From the NCBI RefSeq assembly GCF_034627025.1, contig NZ_CP141048.1, positions 2,554,001 through 2,618,000 on the forward strand: 64,000 nt of DNA, written 5' to 3'. Each line of letters begins with the position of its first letter. The first letter of the stretch is position 1. Of this stretch, positions 17,938 through 27,464 are shown in pieces. The notes beneath the pieces were generated by a model that was not told where the DNA came from, searched no databases, and saw only the letters and a program-made list of their open reading frames with translations. The DNA comes from Microvirga lotononidis (lineage in GTDB: Bacteria; Pseudomonadota; Alphaproteobacteria; Rhizobiales; Beijerinckiaceae). The position numbers and the translations under genes were made by a program.

Positions 17938-18219
17938 TCAGGAGCGACGCTGAGACTCGACGGATCCATATGACGAAACTGCGCGGGGCGACGTAGTTAG
18001 GGCTCGTGCCTTATAGAGCAGTGACTTGACGTGCTGCCTGACGGCGCCGTCACTCACCGATAGCGCCCGTGCGATGTCGCGGCTCGTTTCACCACTTGCG
18101 ACCAAGCATAGGACGTGAGCCTCTTCCGGGGAGAGGATCGGAGCGGATGCGGGTGGCCTGGGCCGCAGATGAGATCCCTGCTTTCGTCTGCAGCGAAGGC
18201 AGATAATTTTACCTGTCAT
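17938..18219 (-). CDS. Small LuxR/GerE-type helix-turn-helix protein
   Basis: 93 residues from the ATG at 18219, preceded by GGGGAG; an upstream TTG at 18249 is less likely. The C-terminal half is a GerE helix-turn-helix (LSPEEAHVLCLVASGETSRDI, ALSVSDGAVRQHVKSLLYKA). The N-terminal 30 residues contain a Cys pair (CLRCRR) but no sensor domain. It is a stand-alone DNA-binding protein. Its leader can fold so that the ribosome site lies in a hairpin loop (18218-18257). Confidence 0.65.
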   Translation of the reverse strand: MTGKIICLRCRRKQGSHLRPRPPASAPILSPEEAHVLCLVASGETSRDIARALSVSDGAVRQHVKSLLYKARALTTSPRAVSSYGSVESQRRS

Positions 18220-18257
18220 GATAGTTGCTCCCCAGCAACGCTGTTTCAAGCTATCAT
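18218..18257 (-). promoter_or_regulatory. Hairpin over the ribosome site and start of the LuxR-type gene
   Basis: The outer stem pairs ATGATAG (18218-18224) with CTATCAT (18251-18257); the inner stem pairs GTTGCT with AGCAAC (18224-18239). On the minus strand the GGGG of the ribosome site is in the inner loop and the start codon touches the outer stem. This could limit translation or be an operator. Confidence 0.4.
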
Positions 18258-18344
18258 AGCGTCAGGAGGAGCGTCTCACTTTGCCGACCGGCGCAATCTC
18301 TGTGCCGTCTGCCTCAAGCGAGGAGGCCGTGGCAGCAGGGTTAA

Positions 18345-19385
18345 TCACACCCGCAGATCGCGGATCCACTGGGCCACAATCGGCCCGGTCGAGCCAGATC
18401 TGTAGCGCTGGACAGCGACCTGAGCCAGCGTCCCTTCAGCGCGAGCCTCCCGAGGCGACATGTCGAACATGCGCCGGAACGCCCGGCTGAAGGCTGCTTC
18501 ATTTCCGAAGCCCCACGAATACGAGAGATCCGCTATCGAGCGGTGCGAAGGGGAGGGAGAGGTCAGTTCGGCAAAGCAGCGCAACATGCGGCGCTCCCGG
18601 ATATAGCCGCTTAGTCCGCCGAGAGGTTCGAACATTCGGACGAGGGTTGCTCGCGACACATGGAACTCTCGGGTTATGCCTTCGACCGTCAGACCTGGAT
18701 CGGCCAGGTTCGCTTCGATGTAACGCTTAACGGTCAGGAGAAGGGCGCCTCTCTTGGCCGTTGCGACCGTCTCCCGTGATTCAGCCGAGGGGCCGAAGCA
18801 GCCGGCGATTAGGCTTGCCGTCGCCTCGGAGATGGCTGCCCCATCCTCCGCACTCAACGAGTTGGCCGTTTTATGAATCGTCTGCATGTAGGTGGCAAGG
18901 ACATGGCCGAGCCCCGTCTGGCCGGACAGAACGGTACCGTGCAGACCGTCGGGATATCTGACCAGTGGTTCCAGCATGGATCTCGGCACGATGCAGTTCA
19001 GATTGTGGAAGCGCTCGGCCTGTGTCCGCACGGTCTGCGACAGGTCGAGGATGCTGATATCGCCTGACCTGACCTCGATGGCACGGCCTTCCACTTCCCC
19101 AGCATAGCCGCCATGTGTGTAAAGCTGGACGAGATAATGATCGACACCGCTGCGGGCGATCGTGAGCGGAGAGCGATGAAACCGCTGAGCGTTTGCGCTC
19201 ACGCTCCCAAAGACGAGAGGGCCGAGATGGTAGCTATCGACGTTCACCTGGAAGGCATCGACTGCTCGTGAGTCAGGGATCGATATATCGAACAGGGGAG
19301 AGGTTATGCTGCGCCACGTCCAGAAAGCCTCTTCGGCGGATGAGGCCGCAGATCCGACGAAGGAAAAGGACGGCAGACCGGACAT
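18345..19385 (-). CDS. AraC-family transcriptional regulator
   Basis: 346 residues. The N-terminal domain resembles the AraC-binding-like sensor (SGVDHYLVQLYTHGGYAGEVEGR, VRSGDISILDLSQTVRTQA). The C-terminal double HTH includes LTVEGITREFHVSRATLVRMFEPLGG and SIADLSYSWGFGNEAAFSRAFRRMFDMSPREAR. Such proteins act as activators of nearby or distant catabolic genes. No target is evident: the next gene upstream is a response regulator in the opposite orientation. Confidence 0.88.
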   Translation of the reverse strand: MSGLPSFSFVGSAASSAEEAFWTWRSITSPLFDISIPDSRAVDAFQVNVDSYHLGPLVFGSVSANAQRFHRSPLTIARSGVDHYLVQLYTHGGYAGEVEGRAIEVRSGDISILDLSQTVRTQAERFHNLNCIVPRSMLEPLVRYPDGLHGTVLSGQTGLGHVLATYMQTIHKTANSLSAEDGAAISEATASLIAGCFGPSAESRETVATAKRGALLLTVKRYIEANLADPGLTVEGITREFHVSRATLVRMFEPLGGLSGYIRERRMLRCFAELTSPSPSHRSIADLSYSWGFGNEAAFSRAFRRMFDMSPREARAEGTLAQVAVQRYRSGSTGPIVAQWIRDLRV

Positions 19386-19657
19386 GATCGATTTAGCGCC
19401 TAGGTTCAGAGTGTGATGTTTCTTGAACCGGTGGGAGGCTACCGGATTGGGATGGAAAAGGAATACGTATTATCCGCATAACCGGAAAGAGTTTCGGTCA
19501 CGGGCGGAAGATTATCCGTGGGACAGCTCCCTGTATCAATAATGCCGGATCAGTCGTTAACTCTTTGGTGACCATACCCGTACTTGGCGAGGCCCACCTC
19601 GAACACCTGCCATGATTGGTCGTTAACCACACGGAAGCGTTCAGTGAGGTTGCGTAC

Positions 19658-20089
19658 ATGGCTCCAATGCTGTCCCCTTGGACTTGGCCCAAGCCGGCGA
19701 AGACACCAGCCTTCAAATCCTTGCGTCAGCGCGTTCTCGTCGTCGAGGACGAGTTGATCATCGGAGAGCTTGCTGCGGAGGCGCTCACCGATGCGGGCTA
19801 CGAGGTCTTCACAGCGGCCAGCGCCGAGGAGGCCGCAATCATTCTACGAGATATGTCAGTGGATATTTTGTTCACCGACATCGATCTGGGTGGTCAAGAT
19901 GGCTTCGAATTGGCGCAGACCGCTTTGTCCCTTCAGCCGTTCCTATCGCTTGTCTTCACCTCCGGCCGCTCTCGGATCTATCACGGCCGGTGCGCATCGG
20001 TGGGCGTGCCTTTCCTCGTCAAGCCTTATCGCCTCACCGAGTTGGTGGAGACGGTCCAGCGTGCCTCGACGGCGAGATCAAAGCAGTGA
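19658..20089 (+). CDS. Single-domain response regulator (receiver only)
   Basis: 143 residues from the ATG at 19658; an earlier TTG at 19616 extends the frame but is less likely. The receiver fold is complete: acidic pair E30-D31 (VLVVEDE), phosphoacceptor D74 in FTDIDLGG, Thr/Ser at VFTSG, and K122 in FLVKPY. There is no output domain, so it probably relays phosphate or binds a partner. No histidine kinase is encoded nearby. Confidence 0.82.
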   Translation: MAPMLSPWTWPKPAKTPAFKSLRQRVLVVEDELIIGELAAEALTDAGYEVFTAASAEEAAIILRDMSVDILFTDIDLGGQDGFELAQTALSLQPFLSLVFTSGRSRIYHGRCASVGVPFLVKPYRLTELVETVQRASTARSKQ

Positions 20090-20276
20090 CAGCTTTGCCC
20101 GAGATTGCTGCCGTCGATCATGCTGTCGGTGACATCCGCTCCCAGGTTCGTCGACCGGTCGATCATCCTGAAGCTGGCCTCCCAAGCGGTTGCCTGCGCC
20201 GAAGGCGGGGCATAGATTTCCCTTGTCACTCCGGGAACGTGCTGAATATTAGCCGTCGAACGCATACAGGGCATCA

Positions 20277-21347
20277 ATGGACGCGGAGCAAGCCCCACCA
20301 GAGGCCTCTTCGGATCGCGAAGACCATCTGAAACGTGACCGCACAACGCGAAGCTTCGTGACGTCGGAGGACGTAGCGCGGCTCGCCGGCGTCTCCCGAT
20401 CGGCCGTTTCACGGACCTTTACGCCCGGCGCCAGCGTCTCGGCCGATGTGAGGCATCGCGTTCAGGAGGCGGCCAAAACCCTTGGATATCGAGTCAATCG
20501 CTTGGCGCGGAGCCTGATCAGCGATCAGTCCAATCTGGTCGGGGTCGTCGGCGCCAACTTGTCCTTGCCCTTCATGGCACGCCAGCTCGACGAGCTGAGC
20601 CGGGAGCTTCTGAAGCGCGGGATGCAATGCCTGCTCCTCAATGCCGCCGAGGCGGAGCAGGGGATCGCACCGCTGATCGAACTCATCCTGGAGTTCCGGG
20701 TCCGGGCCATCGTGGTGATGTCGGGTTCGCCTCCGTCGTCGATCATCGACGAGTGCATGGCCAACGGCGTGCGGGTGATCCTGGTCAATCGACAGGCGGA
20801 CGATACCGAAGCCGATACGATCATCAGCGATGATCTCAGTGGGGCCCGCCTTGCGGCCGAGCGCCTGCTCCGCGCGGGTTGCGGACGGATCGGCGTCGTC
20901 GGAAGCGGAGTTCGGACGCCGACCCAGATCCGCCGCCGCGGTGCTTTCGTGGACCGCGTCAGGGAAGCCGGGATAGAGCCGGCTGTCTGGGCCTCGGGCG
21001 GGACTGCCTACGAGACCGGGATGGACGCCGCCAGGGGCCTGCTTTCCACCCATGACCTCGATGGTGTCTTCTGCGTCACGGACCTCATGGCTCTAGGCTT
21101 CCTCGATGGCGCGCGCGAGATGGGGCGGCGCGTTCCCGACGATCTGTCGATCATCGGCTTCGACGACATCCAGCAATCGGCATGGGCCGCCTATCGCCTG
21201 ACCACGATCAGGCAGTCGATGAGCGATCTCACGGACTCCGTGCTGGCGGCGATCGAGCGGAAAATGACCGGGGAGAGGGGTGACCTCGCGCATGAGGTTC
21301 TCCCTGTCGAACTCGTCGAGCGAGCGACCGTCCGCTCCACCTCCTGA
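20277..21347 (+). CDS. LacI-family transcriptional regulator
   Basis: 356 residues. The HTH is VTSEDVARLAGVSRSAVSRTF with hinge helix VNRLARSLIS. The periplasmic-binding-like effector domain (LVGVVGANLSLPFMARQLDEL, VILVNRQADDTEADTIISDD, IIGFDDIQQSAWA) follows. About 25 extra residues precede the HTH. The perfect palindrome at 21403-21420 immediately downstream is its likely operator, controlling the ABC importer. LacI proteins usually sense sugars or sugar derivatives, which bears on the importer's substrate. Confidence 0.9.
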   Translation: MDAEQAPPEASSDREDHLKRDRTTRSFVTSEDVARLAGVSRSAVSRTFTPGASVSADVRHRVQEAAKTLGYRVNRLARSLISDQSNLVGVVGANLSLPFMARQLDELSRELLKRGMQCLLLNAAEAEQGIAPLIELILEFRVRAIVVMSGSPPSSIIDECMANGVRVILVNRQADDTEADTIISDDLSGARLAAERLLRAGCGRIGVVGSGVRTPTQIRRRGAFVDRVREAGIEPAVWASGGTAYETGMDAARGLLSTHDLDGVFCVTDLMALGFLDGAREMGRRVPDDLSIIGFDDIQQSAWAAYRLTTIRQSMSDLTDSVLAAIERKMTGERGDLAHEVLPVELVERATVRSTS

Positions 21348-21402
21348 TCCCATCCCCTTTCCAAACCAAGAAAATTTCTTGCTCAGAAAGGCTCTTGCAA
21401 CC

Positions 21403-21420
21403 TTTGCACACGTGTGCAAA
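21403..21420. promoter_or_regulatory. Operator for the LacI regulator
   Basis: TTTGCACACGTGTGCAAA is a perfect 18-bp palindrome with the central CG typical of LacI operators. It is 56 bp after the regulator's stop and about 140 bp before the permease ATG, in the promoter region of the transporter operon. Confidence 0.8.
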
Positions 21421-21563
21421 CTTAACGCTGCGTCACCCACGTGATGGGGGAAGCTCAGCAAACTGACGGCCCGTCCGGCTAAGCCGGATGAGAGCATCCG
21501 AATGTCAGACGCTATGGGAAACGCTATTGGGCCGGCTTCCGGCCTCGGGAAGGATGGAGCGGA

Positions 21564-23399
21564 ATGACGAGTTCGGCGGCACCGGTGCAGACCCCATCGC
21601 GCGTCCCCTCGGTAAGAGCCGTCGTGGGGCACCTCTGGCATTCCTTCACCCAGCCCGAACGCCTGTTGGGTATTCTCCTCGCCATCGTGTTGGCTGGATT
21701 GGTTCTCGTGCCGCTGTTCGAGCTGATCCGGGAGACTTTGACTGTCCAGCCCTATGACCGCGCGTACTTGCCGAAGGCCCAGCCGGGCGAGTTCACGTGG
21801 TTTCACTACGAGCGCGTCTTCGCCGGTCGCCTCTCCTGGGCGATTTTCTACAAGCCGTTCTTCAACTCTCTCATCACGGCATTCACCGCCACCATCATCT
21901 GCCTTGCTTTCGGCGCAGGCTTCGCCTGGCTGATCGTACGCACGAACATCCCGTTCCGGAATTTCCTGCATACATTGGTGATGATCCCCTACATGCTTCC
22001 GTCGTGGGTCATGGCACTAGCCTGGATCACGTTCTTCAAGAACGACCGCATCGGCGGGGCCTCGGGCGCCTTTGCATATTTCTTCGGCGTGCAGCCGCCG
22101 GACTGGATCGCCTATGGTCCAATCCCGATCATCATCTGCCTGTCGCTGCATTACTACGTCTACGCCTACCTCTCGGTGTCGAGCTCGATCACAAGCGTCG
22201 ACAGTCAGCTCGAGGAGGCGGGAGCGATGGCAGGACTTTCTCGTCTGAAGCAGTTCCTGTGGATCACGGCTCCGCTGCTGCTGCCCGCCATCGGCTCCGC
22301 CGTGGTGATGACGTTCATCCGAGTGGTTGGATCGTTCGGGACGCCCGCCGTGCTCGGCATGCCGGTGCGCTATTACGTGCTGCCGACGCAGATCTATGCC
22401 GCCATGGGAACCCGCAATGCGGGCGATGGCTTTCTCCTCGCTCTGGTGCTCGTCGTTCTCGCGTGCCTGTTCATCTTCATCAACCAGCGCCTCATCGGCG
22501 TCCGCAAGAGCTTCGTGACCTTGTCCGGCAAGGGCTTCCGCAGCAAGGAGATCGATCTTGGGGCATGGCGGTGGCCGCTCTTCATCTTGATCATGCTGCT
22601 CATGACGGCGGCTGTCGCGTTCCCGCTCGTCCTGCTGGTTCTGCAATCGCTGATCAAGACGGCAGGCAATTATAGCCTGGGCAATCTGACCCTGCATTAC
22701 TGGATCGGCGGCGGAGGCGAGGGTGTCGATCAGCTGCAGGCAGCGCTTGTCGACAACGGCAACATCATCGATGCCACCTGGAACAGTCTCAAGCTCGCGT
22801 TCCTCACGGCCATGACGACAGGCATTTTCGGGTTCCTCATCGGCTATGTCGTGGTCAGGACCCGCGGCTCGCTCACCTCGCGTACGCTCGAGATGGTGGC
22901 CTTCCTGCCTTACATCTTTCCGGCTCTCGCCTTCGGGGCGATCTATATCGGCATGTTCGCCCGCCCGTTCGGGCCGATCCCCGCTCTCTACGGCACCTTC
23001 GCGCTGCTCGTCCTGATCTGCTCCGTCAAGACGCTGCCCTTCACCTCGCGCACGGGAATCGCCGCGCTGCTGCAGATCGACAAGTCGCTGGAGGAGGCGG
23101 CGCGCGTCCAAGGTATCGGCTGGTTCCGCAGGATGATCCGGATCATCGTGCCCATCGCTGCCGGCGGACTTCTCTCCGGCATGCTTCTTAGCTTCATCAG
23201 CATCATGCGCGAGTTGTCGCTCATCATTCTTCTCGTCACGCCTTCGACGAACGTGCTCGCAGGCGTCATCTACAACTACCAGAACCAGGACATGCCGCAG
23301 CTTGTCGGCGTCGCCACTGTGCTGCTCGTCGCCATCGTGATTGCGGTCAACCTGGTCGTCCGTGCCGTGTCAACGAAGACGCGGGTCGGAGCTGTCTGA
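21564..23399 (+). CDS. Fused double permease of an Fbp/Afu-type ABC transporter
   Basis: 611 residues made of two permease modules, each with about six membrane segments and its own coupling loop: SQLEEAGAMAGLSRLKQFLWITAPLLLPA in the first half and KSLEEAARVQGIGWFRRMIRIIVPIAAGG in the second. This FbpB-like architecture forms the whole channel in one chain. Relatives are usually annotated as iron(III) permeases, but AfuB, which carries sugar phosphates, has the same build. First gene behind the LacI operator. Confidence 0.9.
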   Translation: MTSSAAPVQTPSRVPSVRAVVGHLWHSFTQPERLLGILLAIVLAGLVLVPLFELIRETLTVQPYDRAYLPKAQPGEFTWFHYERVFAGRLSWAIFYKPFFNSLITAFTATIICLAFGAGFAWLIVRTNIPFRNFLHTLVMIPYMLPSWVMALAWITFFKNDRIGGASGAFAYFFGVQPPDWIAYGPIPIIICLSLHYYVYAYLSVSSSITSVDSQLEEAGAMAGLSRLKQFLWITAPLLLPAIGSAVVMTFIRVVGSFGTPAVLGMPVRYYVLPTQIYAAMGTRNAGDGFLLALVLVVLACLFIFINQRLIGVRKSFVTLSGKGFRSKEIDLGAWRWPLFILIMLLMTAAVAFPLVLLVLQSLIKTAGNYSLGNLTLHYWIGGGGEGVDQLQAALVDNGNIIDATWNSLKLAFLTAMTTGIFGFLIGYVVVRTRGSLTSRTLEMVAFLPYIFPALAFGAIYIGMFARPFGPIPALYGTFALLVLICSVKTLPFTSRTGIAALLQIDKSLEEAARVQGIGWFRRMIRIIVPIAAGGLLSGMLLSFISIMRELSLIILLVTPSTNVLAGVIYNYQNQDMPQLVGVATVLLVAIVIAVNLVVRAVSTKTRVGAV

Positions 23400-23446
23400 C
23401 GCTCCGGCCAAATCGTCATAACGAGACAAGAAGGAGGAAGCCCATC

Positions 23447-24685
23447 ATGACACCGACATTCCGCAGCGCTGGAGCCTGGCTCGCGGCTGGCGCCCTGACC
23501 CTCGCATTGGCGGCGCCGGCCCTGGCGCAGAAATCCGATCCGAAATGGGATGCCTGGTTGCAGAAGAGCCAACTCGGCCCTTACCAGAAGAACGAGAATT
23601 GGGACGAGGTCATCGCCAACGCAAAGAAGGAGGGGGAGGTCGTTGTGTACTCCTCCACCGGTACGATGCTGAAGGTGGCCGAGGATTTCGGGAAATTCTA
23701 TCCGGACATCAAGGTCAAGGCCTATGATCTTGGCTCTGAGAAGACGATCGAGAAAGTCGTGCGTGAGCATCAGGCCGGTGTGTATGCGGCTGACGTCGTC
23801 TACTCGGGTGGCACGGAGCAGATGGTGTTCGATTTGCTTCCCAATCACCGCATCGTCAACTACGTGCCATCCTACCTGACTGACAAGATCCCCGCGGCGC
23901 ATCGCGAGCCGCTGCTGACGCACGTGATCGAGGCCTACGGCGTCTTCTACAATTCTGAAACATACCCTCAGCCGCCGATCAAGACCCTGTGGGAGCTCAC
24001 CGAGCCGCAATGGAAGGGCCGCTTCTCCATGAAGTCGCCGGCCGGCTCGCTCACGACGCTGATGATGCTGGCGTCCATCGTCGAGCATTCCGATGAGATG
24101 CAAAAGGCCTATGAACAGCACTATGGCAAGAAGCTCGAACTCTCGTCCGGGGTCGAGAACGCCGGCTACGAGTTTCTTCACCGGCTGATCGGAAACGACA
24201 TCGTCATCTCGGATAACAGCTCGAAGATTGCCACGGCCGTCGGCCTTCGCGGCCAGGCCAAGCCGCCGATGGCATTCTCGGTGATCCACTATCTGACGAA
24301 GAACCAGAGCGACAATTACGCGAATGCGGTTCCCTATGATCTGACGCCGTCGGCCCTGTTCTCCTACCCGACCTATGTGGCGGTTGCCGGGCAGGCGCCG
24401 CATTCGAATGCCGCGAAACTCTTCGTGGCGTTCCTGATGGGCAGCAAGGATCTGAACGGCAGTTCCGAGCTGAAGGCACCGTTCCGATCGGGCAAGTCTC
24501 TGGAGCTCCTGCAGGGCATGGCGGCGTTCTATCAGGTCGGCACCTTCTCGCCACGCACCGACGTTCCGCCGCCACCCTACAGCGAGATGTGGCCCAAGGC
24601 CCGGAAGCTCACGGCGTCGCCTGAATTCGTGAGGGACAACATCGCGAAGATCAGCGACTTCTGGATGGCCGAGACAAGCCGCTAA
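23447..24685 (+). CDS. ABC transporter substrate-binding protein, Fbp/Afu-like
   Basis: 412 residues with a signal peptide cleaved near PALAQKSD. The fold markers VVVYSSTGTMLKVAEDF and IEAYGVFYNSETY fit the iron(III)/AfuA class. The consecutive Tyr-Tyr pair that holds iron in FbpA is absent; no YY occurs anywhere in the protein. Regulation by a LacI protein and co-location with three phosphatases argue for an organic phosphate ligand. This is an inference that needs binding data. Confidence 0.85.
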   Translation: MTPTFRSAGAWLAAGALTLALAAPALAQKSDPKWDAWLQKSQLGPYQKNENWDEVIANAKKEGEVVVYSSTGTMLKVAEDFGKFYPDIKVKAYDLGSEKTIEKVVREHQAGVYAADVVYSGGTEQMVFDLLPNHRIVNYVPSYLTDKIPAAHREPLLTHVIEAYGVFYNSETYPQPPIKTLWELTEPQWKGRFSMKSPAGSLTTLMMLASIVEHSDEMQKAYEQHYGKKLELSSGVENAGYEFLHRLIGNDIVISDNSSKIATAVGLRGQAKPPMAFSVIHYLTKNQSDNYANAVPYDLTPSALFSYPTYVAVAGQAPHSNAAKLFVAFLMGSKDLNGSSELKAPFRSGKSLELLQGMAAFYQVGTFSPRTDVPPPPYSEMWPKARKLTASPEFVRDNIAKISDFWMAETSR

Positions 24686-24720
24686 CCTGACCTGAATGGC
24701 TTCCGCACGAGAGAGTGCCC

Positions 24721-25845
24721 ATGTCTGAAATTACCCTCAGAAACATCACCAAGTCGTACGGAAGCCATCTGGCCCTTCCGAGCCTCGACCTCGACATTCC
24801 GAAGGGAAGCTTCGTCACCCTCCTCGGGCCGTCGGGCTGCGGCAAGACCACGACCTTGCGCGTCATCGCCGGCCTCGAACAGGCGACCACCGGCGAGGTC
24901 GTACTTGGCGGCAAGACGGTTTACTCCAGCGGGACCGGCGTCTTCGTCCCGCCCGAGCGGCGCGGCCTCGGCTTCATTTTCCAAAGCTATGCGCTTTGGC
25001 CGAACATGAAGGTCGACCGGAACATCACCCTGGCGCTCTCGGAGGCGAAGCAGCCGAAGCAGGTGATCGAGGATCGGCTCACCGAAGCACTCGCGAAGGT
25101 TCAGCTGACCGGACTTGCCGACCGCTACCCGTCCGAACTGTCGGGGGGGCAGCAGCAGCGCGTCGCCGTGGCGCGCCTGATCGCCGCTCGCAACTCGATC
25201 CTGCTCATGGACGAGCCTCTGTCGAACCTCGACGCGAAGCTCAGGACGGAGATGCGGACGGAGCTGAAACGCATGCACCGCGAGCTGCAGGCGACGACGG
25301 TCTATGTCACGCACGATCAGGTCGAGGCGTTGACGATGTCGGACATCGTGGTCGTGATGAAGGACGGCGTCATCCAGCAGCAGGGTTCGCCATATGAGAT
25401 CTATCACAACCCCGCCAATCTCTTCGTCGCCGAGTTCATCGGCGATCCCAGGATCAACCTGTTCGAGGGAATTCTGAGTATGAACGGGAGTGATCGCATC
25501 CTGCGCTTCGAGGACAGCACCATTCCCGTTCCAGCGCGTCTGCAATGCGGTGACGGTCCAGTGACGTTCGCGATCCGCCCGGAGAACATCACGATTGTCG
25601 AGCGGCAGGGCCCGTTCAGCCTGCCGGCCGAGGTCGACATCGTTCAGCCCACTGGATCGCAGACGATCATTTCGCTCTCGGTCAAAGGGCAGCGGGTGAC
25701 GGTCCTCATCCCGCGCTTCGAAACATCCCTGTCGAGGAAGAATATCTGGATCGAATTTCCTGCCGACCAGCTCACTTTCTTCGATAAGGCCGGAAACCGA
25801 GTCCCGCTGCAACAACCTGTTCTCGGTGCATCCCATGCGGCCTGA
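24721..25845 (+). CDS. ABC transporter ATPase (FbpC/AfuC-like, with TOBE domain)
   Basis: 374 residues from the ATG at 24721. Walker A GPSGCGKT (36-43), signature [11 protein letters not shown], Walker B ILLMDEPLSNLD and H-loop VTHDQ are all intact. A C-terminal TOBE-type regulatory domain follows (VTFAIRPENITIV). It energises the fused permease. It could in principle also serve the ATPase-less ugp-like system, although sequence alone does not show this. Confidence 0.92.
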   Translation: MSEITLRNITKSYGSHLALPSLDLDIPKGSFVTLLGPSGCGKTTTLRVIAGLEQATTGEVVLGGKTVYSSGTGVFVPPERRGLGFIFQSYALWPNMKVDRNITLALSEAKQPKQVIEDRLTEALAKVQLTGLADRYPSELSGGQQQRVAVARLIAARNSILLMDEPLSNLDAKLRTEMRTELKRMHRELQATTVYVTHDQVEALTMSDIVVVMKDGVIQQQGSPYEIYHNPANLFVAEFIGDPRINLFEGILSMNGSDRILRFEDSTIPVPARLQCGDGPVTFAIRPENITIVERQGPFSLPAEVDIVQPTGSQTIISLSVKGQRVTVLIPRFETSLSRKNIWIEFPADQLTFFDKAGNRVPLQQPVLGASHAA

Positions 25846-25900
25846 GGGCAGCCCGCGGCCGGACCGTCGCGGTAATTCGTTACAAACTATAGGATACGAG

Positions 25901-26524
25901 ATGGCGACCCAATTCAACTTCCCCCGTCCTTCGATGAGCCTGGTCGTCGACGATCTTCCGCCGTTCGGCGTCAAGCTCTATGTCGGGGACGCGAACGCAG
26001 CCTCGGACAGGGAGATGCTCGAGAGCAACGACATTGCCATCGTGGTGAATTGTGCCGTCAATCTCGACATCGACTACGCGGCCGGCGTAGGAGCTTCGGA
26101 GATCGCGTCGCCCCACGGACCGGTCCGGAACTACAAGCTGGGCCTCATCGACGATGCGGGTAACCCGGACACGATGCTTCTGGCCGGCTATTATCTGCTC
26201 GATGGCGCCCTGCACCAGCAACTGCCCGACCGCTACACCTACCCGCATCGACGTCGCGGCAATGTCCTGCTGCACTGCCGCGGCGGTCGCAGCCGGTCCG
26301 TAATCCTCGCGGCCTTGTACATCCACATCCAACTTCCCGACCGCTTCCCGACCCTTGATTCAGCCATCGGCCACCTGCGTGTCACGCGCGAACTCCACCC
26401 CGATGAATGGATGGAGACGCCGAAGCCGATGCTGATCGAGGCCGCCCGTTACGCTGCTGCGTGGATCCAGCGGATCGAGAGCGACAAGCACCCGGCCCCG
26501 CAGGCCGTTTCCTCCAGTCGATAA
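25901..26524 (+). CDS. Dual-specificity-type phosphatase
   Basis: 207 residues from the ATG at 25901; the frame is open from 25826. The signature HCRGGRSRS supplies catalytic C126 and R132 in the C-X5-R loop; D84 or D85 (LIDDAGNPD) is the probable general acid. No signal peptide. In this family substrates may be phosphoproteins or small phosphates. Its place between the importer and two sugar-phosphatase-like genes suggests a metabolic role. Confidence 0.82.
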   Translation: MATQFNFPRPSMSLVVDDLPPFGVKLYVGDANAASDREMLESNDIAIVVNCAVNLDIDYAAGVGASEIASPHGPVRNYKLGLIDDAGNPDTMLLAGYYLLDGALHQQLPDRYTYPHRRRGNVLLHCRGGRSRSVILAALYIHIQLPDRFPTLDSAIGHLRVTRELHPDEWMETPKPMLIEAARYAAAWIQRIESDKHPAPQAVSSSR

Positions 26525-26539
26525 CCAGGACAGACCCTC

Positions 26540-27370
26540 ATGGCCTTCTCGAACATTGCCAGGGCTTCAGATACTGCTCCTTTGCCTACGGCAGAGAGGG
26601 GCGACCTCAGATTCTCCGTTGCCTGTGCGGTTGCGCGCGAAGCGGGAGCCTTGGCACGTCGCCGTTTCAATGGACGCCCCGGCACGACCGGCATCAATCT
26701 CAAGGGACATCAGGACTACCTCTCGGCTGTGGATGCCGAGGTCGAGACTCTGGTTCGGATGCGATTGGTGGAAAGCTTTCCTGAGGACTCTTTCTTCGGC
26801 GAGGAGGGGGGAGGGTCGTTCGACAGCAATGTCTGGGTGGTGGATCCTATCGATGGAACTGCGAACTTCGTGCGTGGAATCGCGCAGTTCTGCATCTCCA
26901 TTGCCTATGTGAGCGATGGCCGGACACAAATCGGGATCATCTACGATCCGATGCACGACGAGCTGTTTGCCGCGGAGCGCGGCCGGGGAGCGACCCTGAA
27001 CGGTGAGCTGATCCGAGTCAGCGGTTTGGCCGATATGCAATCGGCGACCATCGAGGCGGGCTGGTCCACCCGATTGCCCCTTGCCCGATATGTCGAACTC
27101 GTGGACCGGGTTCTGGCGGACGGAGCGGGCGTCCGGCGCGGCGGATCGGGCGCGCTCGCCCTCGCGTATGTGGCGGCCGGCCGGATAGACGGCTATTGCG
27201 AACTGCACATGAACTCCTGGGATGCCTTAGCCGGTCTGCTGTTGATCGAGGAGGCCGGAGGATGGGTGAACGATTTCCTCGCCAGCTCGGGGCTGCGGGA
27301 CGGCAACATCGTGCTCGGCTGCACATCGGGCCTGAAGGATCCTCTCGTCGAAGCAATGGGAATGGCCTGA
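26540..27370 (+). CDS. Inositol-monophosphatase-family phosphatase, paralogue 1
   Basis: 276 residues, 15 nt after the phosphatase gene. Li+-sensitive phosphatase motifs: GEEGG (metal Glu), DPIDGT at 102-107 and NSWDALAGLLLIEEAGG. Members hydrolyse inositol phosphates, PAP, fructose-1,6-bisphosphate, histidinol phosphate or other sugar phosphates, and sequence alone does not decide between these. It belongs to the same operon as the importer. Confidence 0.88.
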   Translation: MAFSNIARASDTAPLPTAERGDLRFSVACAVAREAGALARRRFNGRPGTTGINLKGHQDYLSAVDAEVETLVRMRLVESFPEDSFFGEEGGGSFDSNVWVVDPIDGTANFVRGIAQFCISIAYVSDGRTQIGIIYDPMHDELFAAERGRGATLNGELIRVSGLADMQSATIEAGWSTRLPLARYVELVDRVLADGAGVRRGGSGALALAYVAAGRIDGYCELHMNSWDALAGLLLIEEAGGWVNDFLASSGLRDGNIVLGCTSGLKDPLVEAMGMA

Positions 27371-27464
27371 CCTGGCTTTGATCTTCGACGTTGGATGGCG
27401 ACAATACGATCCCGCCCACCGCGCGGAGACTTACTCCTCCTGAATTTCATGAAAGCGGTTCCTT

